A DNA stretch of 64,000 nucleotides from Deinococcales bacterium (GTDB taxonomy: Bacteria; Deinococcota; Deinococci; Deinococcales; JAAFIG01). Within the stretch, counting starts at the first letter, position 1. Each line of letters opens with the position of its first letter. Below the pieces are notes generated by a model that had not been told where the DNA came from, searched no databases, and was given only the letters and a program-made list of their open reading frames with translations. This document shows positions 40,770 through 54,078 of the stretch, piece after piece. The stretch is from contig JANYHH010000101.1 in assembly GCA_025359505.1 (NCBI GenBank), positions 1 to 64,000 of the forward strand, given 5' to 3'. The position numbers and the translations under genes are program-made.

Positions 40770-41654
40770 ATGAGTGCAACCGTGGTCGTCACCACCCCGA
40801 CCGGAAAAATCGGCTCCAAACTCGTCCCAATGCTGCTCGAGCGCGGCGTGACCGTGCGCGTGATCGCTCGAGACCCCAATAAACTCGCGCCGCAGATACG
40901 GGAGCGGGTCGAAGTGATTCAAGGCTCGAGTGACGACCCGCAAACCCTCAGCAGTGCCTTTGCGGGCGCAGCCGCGCTGTTCTGGTGCATTCCGCCGACC
41001 GACGACGCGCCGCTGCCTGTCTACACCCGTTTCGCCGAAGCCGCCAAGACAGCGCTCAAAGGTGCAAGCGTGACGCACATTGTCACGGTCTCGAGCGGCG
41101 GCAAAGGGCGGGCGATCAACGCGGGGCCAATCTCTGCACTGCACGCGATGGAAGACGTGCTGAACCAGACTGACGCCAACATCCGTCACCTGCGCTGCGG
41201 CAACTTCATGGAAAACTTTTTGTATCAAGTCGCCCCAATGAAACGTCAGGGTGCGCTTTTCTTCCCGATGCGCGGCGACCTGCCGATTCCGCACGTCTGC
41301 ACGATGGACATTGCCGCAGTGGCCGCGCATTGGCTGAGTGAACGCTCTTGGAACGGGCAGCAAGGGATTGGCGTTCACGGCCCCGCAGACCTCAGCTTTG
41401 AGCAAGTGGCAGGGATACTGAGCGCCGCTTTGGAAACCGAGATTCGCTTTCAAGCGCTGACGCCAGAAGCGTTCACAGCCGGGCAACTGAGCCGTGGCGC
41501 ATCAGCAACCGATGTGCAGAGCCTCGTGGAGATGTGGCAAGCCGTCGAGCAGGGCATCTACGGCGCAGAGCCGCGCAGCCCTGAGACAACCACGCCCACG
41601 ACGCTGCTCGAGTGGGCGAAAACAGTCCTCAAACCCGCATTCCTCGAGCGTTGA
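40770..41654 (+). CDS. NmrA-like NAD(P)-binding protein
   Basis: The protein has 294 residues of the atypical short-chain dehydrogenase type. The dinucleotide loop is VVVTTPTGKIGSKLVPMLLE (about 5-24) and RVIARDP follows the second strand, a position that favours NADP(H). HIVTVSSGGKG (about 102-112) and NFMENFL are further family marks. Related proteins are quinone or azo reductases or redox sensors. Control by the divergent MarR gene fits a detoxification role. GAGGAA precedes ATG 40770 by 3-4 bases. Confidence 0.85.
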   Translation: MSATVVVTTPTGKIGSKLVPMLLERGVTVRVIARDPNKLAPQIRERVEVIQGSSDDPQTLSSAFAGAAALFWCIPPTDDAPLPVYTRFAEAAKTALKGASVTHIVTVSSGGKGRAINAGPISALHAMEDVLNQTDANIRHLRCGNFMENFLYQVAPMKRQGALFFPMRGDLPIPHVCTMDIAAVAAHWLSERSWNGQQGIGVHGPADLSFEQVAGILSAALETEIRFQALTPEAFTAGQLSRGASATDVQSLVEMWQAVEQGIYGAEPRSPETTTPTTLLEWAKTVLKPAFLER

Positions 41655-41668
41655 GCGGAATGCCATGA

Positions 41669-41697
41669 AAAACGGGGCCCAATGGGCCCCGTTTTTT
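41669..41697. terminator. Bidirectional terminator between the NmrA-like gene and rpoC
   Basis: AAAACGGGGCCC (41669-41680) and GGGCCCCGTTTT (41684-41695) form a 12-bp stem with a 3-base loop, with A and T runs on both sides. It ends the NmrA-like transcript on the plus strand and the rpoBC transcript on the minus strand. Confidence 0.9.
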
Positions 41698-41716
41698 ATA
41701 TCTCGAGCCTTAACTT

Positions 41717-46303
<4,587 letters not shown>

Positions 46304-46344
46304 TGAATCTCCTTACAGTGTGCAGAGAGCGGAATGCAGAGCGC

Positions 46345-46420
46345 TAAAGGCTTTAGGGCAGGAGCTGATCTCGAGACTCGAGGTTTTCAGCGCTCAGCTC
46401 TCTGCCCTCAGCAGCCTTTA
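46345..46420 (-). promoter_or_regulatory. Intercistronic stem-loop between rpoB and rpoC
   Basis: TAAAGGCT (46345-46352) pairs with AGCCTTTA (46413-46420), and GGGCAG-AGCTGA (46356-46368) with TCAGCT-CTGCCC (46395-46408), leaving a loop with two CTCGAG-like sites. The base of the stem includes the rpoB stop codon. It may tune the ratio of beta to beta' or protect the message from decay. Confidence 0.6.
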
Positions 46421-49400
46421 CCTTCTTGGCATCATCCCTTCGAAAATGTCGACCGTTTTATCGTTCTCGTCCAGCACTTGCACGTCTAAGCCCAGTGAGT
46501 GCAGCTCTTTGACCAGCACCTTGAAGGACTCTGGGATGTTCGTATCTTTGACATCCTCACCCTTAACGATGGCTTGGTACGCCTCGTCGCGGCCTTCAAT
46601 GTCGTCGGACTTGACGGTCAGAATCTCTTGCAGGGTGTGGCTTGCGCCGTAAGCCTCCAAAGCCCAGACTTCCATCTCACCGAAGCGCTGACCACCGAAC
46701 TGCGCCTTGCCGCCGAGCGGTTGCTGCGTGATGAGGCTGTAGGGCCCGGTGCTGCGGGCGTGGAGCTTGTCCTCGACCATGTGGTAAAGCTTCAAGACAT
46801 ACATCGTGCCGACCACGACGGGCCCTTCGACGGGTTCGCCGGTGCGACCATCGAACAACACGGTTTTGCCGGTGCGAGCCAACTCGCGCTGCTGATCCTC
46901 GACCGTGCCATCGACGGGCACGATTCCGAGCTTGCCGGCCCTCGTCAGCACCGCCGCTTCTCGAGTGTCCATGCCGAAACCGCCAGCGGTATGGGCTTCT
47001 TGCGCCTCTTTGGAGGTTTTCTCGAGGAGTTCCTTGATCTGCGCTTCGGTTGCGCTGTCAAACACTGGCGTGACGAACGCCACGTTCATGCGGCGGGCAA
47101 CTTCACCCAGATGCGTCTCGAGAATCTGACCTAAGTTCATACGGCTCGGAACGCCGAGCGGGTTGAAAACCAGATCGACGGGCGTGCCGTCGGGCAGGTA
47201 TGGCATGTCTTCCGGCGGCAGAATCTTGGCGACGACGCCCTTATTACCGTGGCGGTTGGCGAGCTTGTCGCCGACTTGCAACTTGCGGCGCTGCGCGACG
47301 TAAACGCGCACCATTTCGCGCACGCCGGGCTTCAAATCCACGCCCTCTTCGCCGCGCTTGAAGCGCACGGTGCGGATGACGATGCCGCCCTCACCGGATG
47401 GCACGCGCAGAGAGGTGTCCTTCACTTCCCTTGCCTTCTCACCGAAGATGCTTCTCAGCAAGCGTTCCTCTGGCGTCGGTTCGGTCTCGCCCTTGAAGCT
47501 GGTGTGACCAACCAGAATATCGCCCTGCTTGACTTCCGCGCCGATGCGGATGATGCCGTCCTCGTCGAGGTCACGCAAAGCGGCTTCACTCAGACCCGGA
47601 ATATCTCGAGTGATCTTTTCGGGCCCGAGCTTCGTGTCCCTCGCCTCGCGCTCCTGCTTTTCGATGTGGATGCTGGTGTAGTAATCCTTACGCACCAGCG
47701 TCTCAGACATCACAATCGCGTCTTCGTAGTTGTACCCGTCAAACGGCATGATCGCAATCGTGATGTTGTGACCCAGCGCCAAGCGCCCGAACTCCGAGGC
47801 GGGGCCGTCGGCGATGACTTGGTTCTTCTTGACCTGATCCCCGACTTTGACAATCGGGCGCTGATCGTGATTCGTGCCCGCGTTGCTGCGGGTGAAGCGA
47901 ATCAGTTTGTACTCCTTGACGTGCTTGCCGTACTTGACGACGATCTTCGTGCCGTCAACTTCAACCACTTCGCCGTCGACATCGGCGATGACGCTCGTAC
48001 CTGCATCCAGCACGATGCGCTCTTCGATGCCCGTGCCGACCATCGGCGGGTCAGCCCGCACCAATGGCACAGCCTGCGACTGCATGTTGCTGCCCATCAG
48101 GGCGCGGTTCGCGTCGTCGTGCTCGAGGAACGGGATCAGGCTGGTGCTAATCGAAACGATCTGCTTCGGCGTGACATCCATGAACTCGCATTCGTCGCCG
48201 GAGACGATGAACGGATCGCCCTTGCGCCGCGCCACGACCTGACCGGTCAGGCGATTGTTAGCGTCCAACTCTGTGTTGGCTTGCGCGATGGTGTACTTGT
48301 CTTCCTCGTGAGCCGTCATGTACACAACCTGATCGCTGACGACACCCTTGTTGACCTTGCGGTACGGCGCTTCGATGAACCCGAGCGGGTTGACCTTGGC
48401 AAAAGACGCGAGGCTCGAGATCAGACCGATGTTTGCGCCTTCCGGCGTTTCAATCGGGCAGATGCGGGCGTAATGCGTGCGGTGAACGTCGCGGACATCG
48501 AAGCCCGCTCGTTCGCGGGTCAAACCGCCGGGCCCGAGCGCGGAGATGCGGCGCTTGTGGCGCAACTCGGACAGCGGGTTGATCTGGTCTTTGAACTGGC
48601 TTAACTGGCTGCGCCCGAAAAACTCGCGCATCGCGGCCACAATGGGTCGGTTGTTGACGAGCTTCTGCGGCGTCGCGGCATCAGGATTGCCGAGCATCAT
48701 GCGCTCGCGCACCCCTCGAGCCATCCGCCCTAAACCAACGCGGAACTGATCCGCCAGCAGCTCGCCGACGGTACGCACGCGGCGGTTGCCGAGGTGGTCA
48801 ATGTCGTCGTGCTCGTAACCCGCTTCACCGTTTTGCAGGTGCAGCAGGTACTCGATGGCGGCGATGAGTCCCGCGTCTTTGAACTGACCGTCTTCAAACG
48901 TCACCAGCGTCTTGTCCTGATTTTTAATGCCGAGCTTGGTGTTCATCTTGAAGCGCCCAGCGTCGCCCAAATCATAGCGCTTCGGGTCAGCCAAGAGGCT
49001 GTGCAGGTAGGCAATCGCCTTGTCGCGCTTCGGTGGATCACCGGGACGCAACACGGTGAACAAGCGCAGCAGCGTCTCCTCGAGACCCATGCCGAGGGTT
49101 TTGTCTTCGGTGATCGTGGTCTCGATCAGCGATTCGTGCTTCTTGAAGAGTTTCCGCACCGCCGCGTCGTCGTAGCCCAGCACCCGCAGCATCATCGTCA
49201 CGGGGAACTTGCGCTTGTTGATTTTCATCTCCAAGATTCCGGACGACGTGAACTCGAGTTCGATCCACGGGCCGCGCTTTGGCAGCGGGATAATCGCGCT
49301 GGCGTAGAGCCGCTTGCTGCCGTTGTACGACAGGGTGTAGTACACGCCGGGGCTGCGGTGAATCTGCGAGACGATCACGCGATCCGCGCCGTTGACGATG

Positions 49401-49792
49401 AAGCTGCCCTCATCGGTCATCAGCGGCAAGTCGCCGAGGAAAACCTTGTCTTCTTTGATCAAACCCGTGTCGCGGTGAATCAGTTGAAGCTTCGCAAACA
49501 TCGGGCTTTGGTACGTCAAATCCTTATCGCGGCACTCCTCGGGGCTGTACTGCGGCTCACCGAGTTCGTACTCGAGGAAATCCAGCACAAGGCCGCCCGT
49601 GCGGTTCTTGTCGGACTCGTCAATCGGAAAAATTTCCTTGAACGCGCCCTGCAAACCCGCCTCTTCGCGGTCTGGAGCAGTCACGCCGCGCTGCAAAAAA
49701 TGATCGAAGGAACCGATTTGCAATTCCACCAACCGGGGTAGCTCGAGGATTTCTTTGATCGTCCCGAACCGCTTGATCTCTTTACGCGCCAT
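46418..49792 (-). CDS. rpoB: RNA polymerase beta subunit
   Basis: The protein has 1124 residues. It has the expected landmarks: the rifampicin pocket FFGRSQLSQFKDQINPLSEL with HKRRISALGPGGL about 25 residues on, the CPIETPEGANIGLI motif, GHNITIAIMPFDGYNYEDAI, and GDKLANRHGNKGVV. The rifampicin-pocket residues look like the sensitive type. ATG 49792 has AAGGAG 6 bases upstream. The operon starts at rpoB; no rplJL genes precede it. A housekeeping promoter about 195 bases upstream leaves a long leader. Confidence 0.99.
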   Translation of the reverse strand: MARKEIKRFGTIKEILELPRLVELQIGSFDHFLQRGVTAPDREEAGLQGAFKEIFPIDESDKNRTGGLVLDFLEYELGEPQYSPEECRDKDLTYQSPMFAKLQLIHRDTGLIKEDKVFLGDLPLMTDEGSFIVNGADRVIVSQIHRSPGVYYTLSYNGSKRLYASAIIPLPKRGPWIELEFTSSGILEMKINKRKFPVTMMLRVLGYDDAAVRKLFKKHESLIETTITEDKTLGMGLEETLLRLFTVLRPGDPPKRDKAIAYLHSLLADPKRYDLGDAGRFKMNTKLGIKNQDKTLVTFEDGQFKDAGLIAAIEYLLHLQNGEAGYEHDDIDHLGNRRVRTVGELLADQFRVGLGRMARGVRERMMLGNPDAATPQKLVNNRPIVAAMREFFGRSQLSQFKDQINPLSELRHKRRISALGPGGLTRERAGFDVRDVHRTHYARICPIETPEGANIGLISSLASFAKVNPLGFIEAPYRKVNKGVVSDQVVYMTAHEEDKYTIAQANTELDANNRLTGQVVARRKGDPFIVSGDECEFMDVTPKQIVSISTSLIPFLEHDDANRALMGSNMQSQAVPLVRADPPMVGTGIEERIVLDAGTSVIADVDGEVVEVDGTKIVVKYGKHVKEYKLIRFTRSNAGTNHDQRPIVKVGDQVKKNQVIADGPASEFGRLALGHNITIAIMPFDGYNYEDAIVMSETLVRKDYYTSIHIEKQEREARDTKLGPEKITRDIPGLSEAALRDLDEDGIIRIGAEVKQGDILVGHTSFKGETEPTPEERLLRSIFGEKAREVKDTSLRVPSGEGGIVIRTVRFKRGEEGVDLKPGVREMVRVYVAQRRKLQVGDKLANRHGNKGVVAKILPPEDMPYLPDGTPVDLVFNPLGVPSRMNLGQILETHLGEVARRMNVAFVTPVFDSATEAQIKELLEKTSKEAQEAHTAGGFGMDTREAAVLTRAGKLGIVPVDGTVEDQQRELARTGKTVLFDGRTGEPVEGPVVVGTMYVLKLYHMVEDKLHARSTGPYSLITQQPLGGKAQFGGQRFGEMEVWALEAYGASHTLQEILTVKSDDIEGRDEAYQAIVKGEDVKDTNIPESFKVLVKELHSLGLDVQVLDENDKTVDIFEGMMPRR

Positions 49793-49985
49793 CCACGCTC
49801 CTTGTACCGCCGGTTGACACCGGGGTATTTAGCTTCAAAGTACTGCTAGAAGTCAATTTCCGACCGCCGCGCCGAAACTTGCCTCGTCAGTGCCCATCGT
49901 GGTTGACGCAACAAGACCCAAGAGCCAGAAGCTCTCGGGGAAAAAACGTAATGAATTCAGCCCCAACGCTCGAGGCACATCGTGG

Positions 49986-50013
49986 AGTCTACTCCAGCGG
50001 CAGGAAATGTCAA
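49986..50013 (-). promoter_or_regulatory. rpoB: rpoBC promoter
   Basis: On the minus strand TTGACA (50008-50013), a 16-base spacer and TAGACT (49986-49991) form a near-consensus promoter. The roughly 185-base leader contains a hairpin, CCCGAGAGC/GCTCTTGGG (49917-49939), and CCGG-TGTCAA-CCGG just before the ribosome site. The upstream AIPR gene ends only 33 bases before the -35 box. Confidence 0.8.
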
Positions 50014-50045
50014 GGTGAGTTGGGTTACTCTCAACCTGACTGACT

Positions 50046-51752
50046 TCATATTTTAGGTAATTTCAATATTTCAATTCTTAGCTTCTCAGTAAAATCTTTT
50101 GTTTTTGACACTTCTCTATCATTTGCACTCCCTTTCACTCTATTGATTATTTCTATTATTGCAGAAATTATACTGACAGCTTCAAAATCTCCAGTAATTT
50201 CTGAAACAATTTTAGTACAGATTGGAACTAATTTTTTCACTTTATTAAGTCCATGTAAGCTGCCATCAGAAAAGTAAATCCAAATTCCCCAAACTAAGTG
50301 ATATCTAAAATTTCTTGATATTGAAATTAAATTGTTTCTTAGTAAAAAATCTACTCTGTAATAAGTGTAAGCAGTTGCATAATAAGCCAATGGGCTATGA
50401 TCGTCTTTAAAGATATTCTTTGAGTGATTTTCCCTCAATTGTTTATGATATCTCCCCGCGAGATGTGGCAAACTGAAGAACACAGCAGCGATCACTTTTA
50501 CTTGTGTTTCTCTATTAATAATTCTTACTCTTTCAATTGCACTGTTTCTATTGTACTGTCCTGATCTTCTTTCGTAATAAAGTGCTTGTTTACCCTTAAA
50601 AGTTCCATAAAAATCTTCTAGTTTCTTCTCAAAACTCGTTAAAGCATTTAATTCTTCTTTAGTAATAGCAGTTTGCTGGTTCGTAGCTTTTATGATCTCA
50701 TTTGTAATTTCTTCATTTCCGCTTTCAATAACTTTAAGTGGCACAAAAACATTTTCATCAAGTTTTTGACGTTCATTGAATAGAATATAGCTTGTCTGGC
50801 ATCCATTTACTATTTGGTAGTCTTTCATAGTAAATACATCACCTAAAACTGTTAAATTGTCTGTTATAATAGTTATTCCATTGTTTAGAACAGCAAACAT
50901 ATGCTTACTATTTCTTGACAAAGTAGCTTTTATTTCCGAGTTTACTTCATTCTCACCTTGATAATCTCTTACATTATCATAGAATATCTTTTTCAAAATA
51001 TTTTCTGATTCATCTGAAATAACTTTTATGTAATCGAGAGCTTTAATCACACCAATGTAAGATTGTTTGATTCCGGGAATAGCAGGTAAAGCGATTTTTT
51101 TGGGAAACTCAAAAGTTATAGAAATACTATTTTTCGTGTTTTGATACTTTTTATGTAATTCATTAGCATCGATTGGAGAAAAGATGATTTTCTCAAATAT
51201 GTTCATGTTTTCCATCTGTTCTACTTCTAAACCAATTTGTGTTGACAAATTATTTGAATCTCGCCAACTACCTGTTGTTGCGTAGTAAAGATTACAAACA
51301 ATTCTTTTTCTCATTTTGTTGCCATTTTGAAGAATAAACTGGATTATTTGTGCTTTGTACTTAATTTTTTCATTTCTTGGCATTGAACCGTTAGCTGAAA
51401 ATAAATCTCTTGACCCGAAAAGAAAATTTCTGATTTCGCCCATATCAAATTTAGCGGAAGTTTTTGATTGAATTAGCAAAATTTTTACTTCTAAATACCC
51501 ATTTCTCGAGATTAAATCTTCGACTTCTTGCTCATTATCTATAATCGCACCATTAACAAATATAGCGATGCCATCCAAAGCGGTATCACCACCCGCTCCA
51601 CAATTTATGGAATCGAGATCAAATGTGTCATGGTGTTCACCTGATACGACGCAGTAATTTACAAAATGTTCAAATTGAACTTCAAGATCTTGCTTCAAAT
51701 AACCACTGTTTGCAACAAAATCTGTCAAATTTGATTCAGTGATTCTATCCAT
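50046..51752 (-). CDS. AIPR-family abortive-infection phage-resistance protein
   Basis: The protein has 568 residues. The AIPR core is clear: KHMFAVLNNGITIITDNL, YQIVNGCQTSYILF, VFVPLKVIES and IKATNQQTAITKEEL; the C-terminus is long and helical. AIPR proteins act in phage defence, often within larger systems, and contain a degraded nuclease-like core. The gene is very AT-rich with one CTCGAG in 1.7 kb, so it is a recent import, placed between the PHP gene and the rpoB promoter on the same strand. ATG 51752 is 8 bases after TACCGT; GTG 51770 is an alternative. No partner gene is beside it. Confidence 0.88.
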   Translation of the reverse strand: MDRITESNLTDFVANSGYLKQDLEVQFEHFVNYCVVSGEHHDTFDLDSINCGAGGDTALDGIAIFVNGAIIDNEQEVEDLISRNGYLEVKILLIQSKTSAKFDMGEIRNFLFGSRDLFSANGSMPRNEKIKYKAQIIQFILQNGNKMRKRIVCNLYYATTGSWRDSNNLSTQIGLEVEQMENMNIFEKIIFSPIDANELHKKYQNTKNSISITFEFPKKIALPAIPGIKQSYIGVIKALDYIKVISDESENILKKIFYDNVRDYQGENEVNSEIKATLSRNSKHMFAVLNNGITIITDNLTVLGDVFTMKDYQIVNGCQTSYILFNERQKLDENVFVPLKVIESGNEEITNEIIKATNQQTAITKEELNALTSFEKKLEDFYGTFKGKQALYYERRSGQYNRNSAIERVRIINRETQVKVIAAVFFSLPHLAGRYHKQLRENHSKNIFKDDHSPLAYYATAYTYYRVDFLLRNNLISISRNFRYHLVWGIWIYFSDGSLHGLNKVKKLVPICTKIVSEITGDFEAVSIISAIIEIINRVKGSANDREVSKTKDFTEKLRIEILKLPKI

Positions 51753-51756
51753 GTCC

Positions 51757-51769
51757 TGATACGGTATCA
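51757..51769. promoter_or_regulatory. Perfect palindrome at the AIPR start
   Basis: TGATAC-G-GTATCA, 13 bases, lies just upstream of ATG 51752 and overlaps the presumed TACCGT -10 box. Binding of a repressor would shut the gene off, which fits a toxic defence protein. Confidence 0.6.
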
Positions 51770-51802
51770 CGGATTTAAAATTCAGTTGTCCAAATTAACC
51801 AT

Positions 51803-52708
51803 CTATTCAACGAAGGTTTGCGTCCATAGCCTCGAGCCATTGCTGTCAAACACGCGCACTCGAACCAGCCCGACGCCTTCGGGAATCGTCAGCGTAACGC
51901 TTGTTCCAAACGCCGTCTCGAGAATCGTGCCGTCTGATGCAAGCAGTTCACTGCTGTATTTGTAGTGATGCTCGCCGCGAATCTCAAGCTGCACATTGCG
52001 TCCCACGACCTCGAGCGAGGACAAGGTGATGCCCGTCGTGCTGTAAAAGTCGCCGCGTTCCAGCGCCTCGAGAATATTGGGTTGCGTCAGCGCGGCTGCC
52101 CGCACGACGACCCACGCTTGACCGGGCAGCGATTTGTATCCGTAGAACTCGCCCTGAAAATCGTGCGCGTCGTCGCTGGCCATCCCGTGCCAGCGTTGCC
52201 CAGCGACCGACAACCCATCCCAGAACTGATCGGTACTCTTGAACCCACCCGCGCCGAGATTGTTGCAATCGGTGCTCGAGTTCCAGATTTCAAACAGGTG
52301 ACAGTCGCGCAAAGTTAGTAAATGCCGCGCCTCGAGCGCCCAGAAAAAGTTGGGATGATTGACGACCGGCACGCCACCGAGTTTGCGGATACCGTCGATC
52401 GCGCCCTGCAAGCACTCGGAGATCGTGGCGTAATTGCGGAGTTCCGGCATTGCGCTGATGCCCAGACCATTGATGTGGACAGGTAAGCGCTCCGCGACGG
52501 TTGTGACCTCCACGCCCGGAATCACCAGAAAGTTTGGGCTGGCAATCCCTAGCCCCTCGAGCCACGCGGCATCGAACGGGTGGTTGTGATCGGTCATGCA
52601 CACGAAGTCAAAGCCGTGCGCTGCGTACCACATGCAGACCTCGGGCGGGCTGGTGTCGCCATCTGAGACGTAAGAGTGGGTGTGCGTATTGCCTTTGAAC
52701 CACGGCAT
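51803..52708 (-). CDS. PHP-domain phosphoesterase
   Basis: The protein has 301 residues. It starts KGNTHTHSYVSDGDTSP with the HxH metal ligands, then FVCMTDHNHPFDA, IPGVEVTT, GGVPVVNHPNF, EIWNSSTD and GMASDDAHDF, the series of metal ligands of PHP phosphoesterases. About 80 C-terminal residues form a beta-rich domain. ATG 52708 has AAGGGG 5 bases upstream. It lies at the end of an ABC importer operon, suggesting it hydrolyses an imported phosphate compound. Confidence 0.9.
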   Translation of the reverse strand: MPWFKGNTHTHSYVSDGDTSPPEVCMWYAAHGFDFVCMTDHNHPFDAAWLEGLGIASPNFLVIPGVEVTTVAERLPVHINGLGISAMPELRNYATISECLQGAIDGIRKLGGVPVVNHPNFFWALEARHLLTLRDCHLFEIWNSSTDCNNLGAGGFKSTDQFWDGLSVAGQRWHGMASDDAHDFQGEFYGYKSLPGQAWVVVRAAALTQPNILEALERGDFYSTTGITLSSLEVVGRNVQLEIRGEHHYKYSSELLASDGTILETAFGTSVTLTIPEGVGLVRVRVFDSNGSRLWTQTFVE

Positions 52709-52893
52709 GGTGTCCCCTTTGGCTCGAGCGTTTGGTTGGATATCTCGAGTGTTGTATCTAGTCACCCCCTGCGAAGTAGCGCCCAAGCCCGTGAGGTGCT
52801 GCTGTCAGGGCAAGAAGGGGGTCGCGCGTTCCTTCAGGAACGGCTGGGGGTCGTGCGACGCGAATACGAAACTGACCGCCGCCCGACCCCCCC

Positions 52894-52927
52894 GGCACTG
52901 CGTGCCACCCCCCCTGCTTCGCAGGGG
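52894..52927. repeat. Two adjacent hairpins in the ATPase-PHP spacer
   Basis: GGCAC/GTGCC (52894-52906) and CCCCTGC/GCAGGGG (52911-52927) stand next to each other in a C-rich stretch. The 238-base spacer 52709-52946 has no gene. It may be a palindromic repeat or an mRNA-stabilising structure within the operon. Confidence 0.55.
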
Positions 52928-52946
52928 AGGACAAAAACTCGAGCCG

Positions 52947-54008
52947 TTACGATAGCCGAAGCCACGCGCCCGCCGCGATCTCGAGTCCGACGGTTTGACC
53001 GCGTGTGAAGACCAGATCGTTCGGGACTCGAGCAATCCACGTGTCCCCACCGACGCGCAGGATGACTTGCTGATCCGCGCCGAGGTACGTGACCAGTTCG
53101 ACCACACCGCGCAAACCCTGTGATGGGTTCGGCTCGAGGGTGATGGCTTCCGGGCGCACGCCGTAACGTCCAACCTCGAGATTTGGCAATGTGACGGTTT
53201 GCCCGCTGACCTTGAAACTCGAGTTCCCCACTGGCTCGAGGGTCACGGTGTTCATCTCGCCGACGAACGATGCCACAAAAGGAGTCGCGGGCGTGGCGTA
53301 CAAATCCCTCGGCGTGCCGATCTGCTCAATGCGACCCTGATTCATCACGACCACGCGGTCGGACATGCTCATCGCCTCTTCCTGATCGTGCGTGACCAGC
53401 AGCGTCGTCACCCCGAGGGTAAGCTGCAAGCGCCGCAATTCGGTGCGGAGTTCCACGCGAATCTTCGCGTCAAGCGCCGACAGCGGTTCGTCCAGCAGCA
53501 GCACTCGAGGGTTCGGTGCGAGCGCTCGAGCCAATGCCACGCGCTGGCGCTGACCTCCCGAAAGCGTCGTGACGTTGCGCTTGTCATAGCCGACCAGTCC
53601 GACGATCTCAAGCAGCTCACCAACTCGAGCCTCGAGTTTTTGTTTGTTCCAGCCCGCGACCCGCAGTCCGAAACCGACGTTGCCCGCGACGGACAGATTC
53701 GGGAACAGCGCGTAATTCTGGAAGACCATGCCGACCTTGCGGTTCTCGGCCGGTACTTTTGTCACATCCTGCGCCCCGATGTGAATGCTGCCCGCATCGG
53801 GAATCTCGAAGCCCGCGACGCAGCGCAGTGTCGTCGTCTTGCCGCAACCGCTCGGGCCAAGCAGACTCAGCAGCTCACCGGGCTTGACCTCGAGATGTAC
53901 GTCCTGCACCGCTGGCTTGCCGCCGTAGAACTTGGAGAGCGCCGTGCAGGTGATGGCGACGGGTTGGCTCGAGGATTGCGTGGCGCTGGCGGGCATGGTC
54001 ACGGTCAT
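52947..54008 (-). CDS. ABC importer ATPase, FbpC/PotA/PhnT type
   Basis: The protein has 353 residues. Walker A is LLGPSGCGKTTTLRC (about 49-63), the Q-loop VFQNYALFPNL, the signature TLSGGQRQRVALARAL, and Walker B VLLLDEPLSALDAKIR. The C-terminal 110 residues form a TOBE-type domain (VRPEAITLEPNP). It powers the two permeases encoded upstream. Ribosome site GAGGAG lies 6 bases before ATG 54008, immediately after a repeat hairpin. Confidence 0.93.
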   Translation of the reverse strand: MTVTMPASATQSSSQPVAITCTALSKFYGGKPAVQDVHLEVKPGELLSLLGPSGCGKTTTLRCVAGFEIPDAGSIHIGAQDVTKVPAENRKVGMVFQNYALFPNLSVAGNVGFGLRVAGWNKQKLEARVGELLEIVGLVGYDKRNVTTLSGGQRQRVALARALAPNPRVLLLDEPLSALDAKIRVELRTELRRLQLTLGVTTLLVTHDQEEAMSMSDRVVVMNQGRIEQIGTPRDLYATPATPFVASFVGEMNTVTLEPVGNSSFKVSGQTVTLPNLEVGRYGVRPEAITLEPNPSQGLRGVVELVTYLGADQQVILRVGGDTWIARVPNDLVFTRGQTVGLEIAAGAWLRLS

Positions 54009-54024
54009 TCAGTTCTCCTCGTAG

Positions 54025-54045
54025 GGGCGAACTGTATGTTCGCCC
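54025..54045. repeat. GGGCGAAC hairpin repeat within the ABC operon
   Basis: GGGCGAAC (54025-54032) and GTTCGCCC (54038-54045) form a perfect 8-bp stem, same family as 5449-5469. It sits between the second permease and the ATPase gene, directly before the ATPase ribosome site, and may modulate its translation. Confidence 0.75.
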
Positions 54046-54078
54046 TGTGCAACGCGATTTCGCCCAGCACGACGCGGT

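Noticed and set aside
49793-49985. Ribosomal protein L10-type leader before rpoB
   Set aside because: The leader has hairpins, but no L10 or L7/L12 gene is adjacent and I could not match the known L10-binding fold.
52680-53008. Plus-strand ORFs across the PHP-ATPase spacer
   Set aside because: They run through hairpins and antisense to both genes, with Arg/Pro-rich translation and no start signal.
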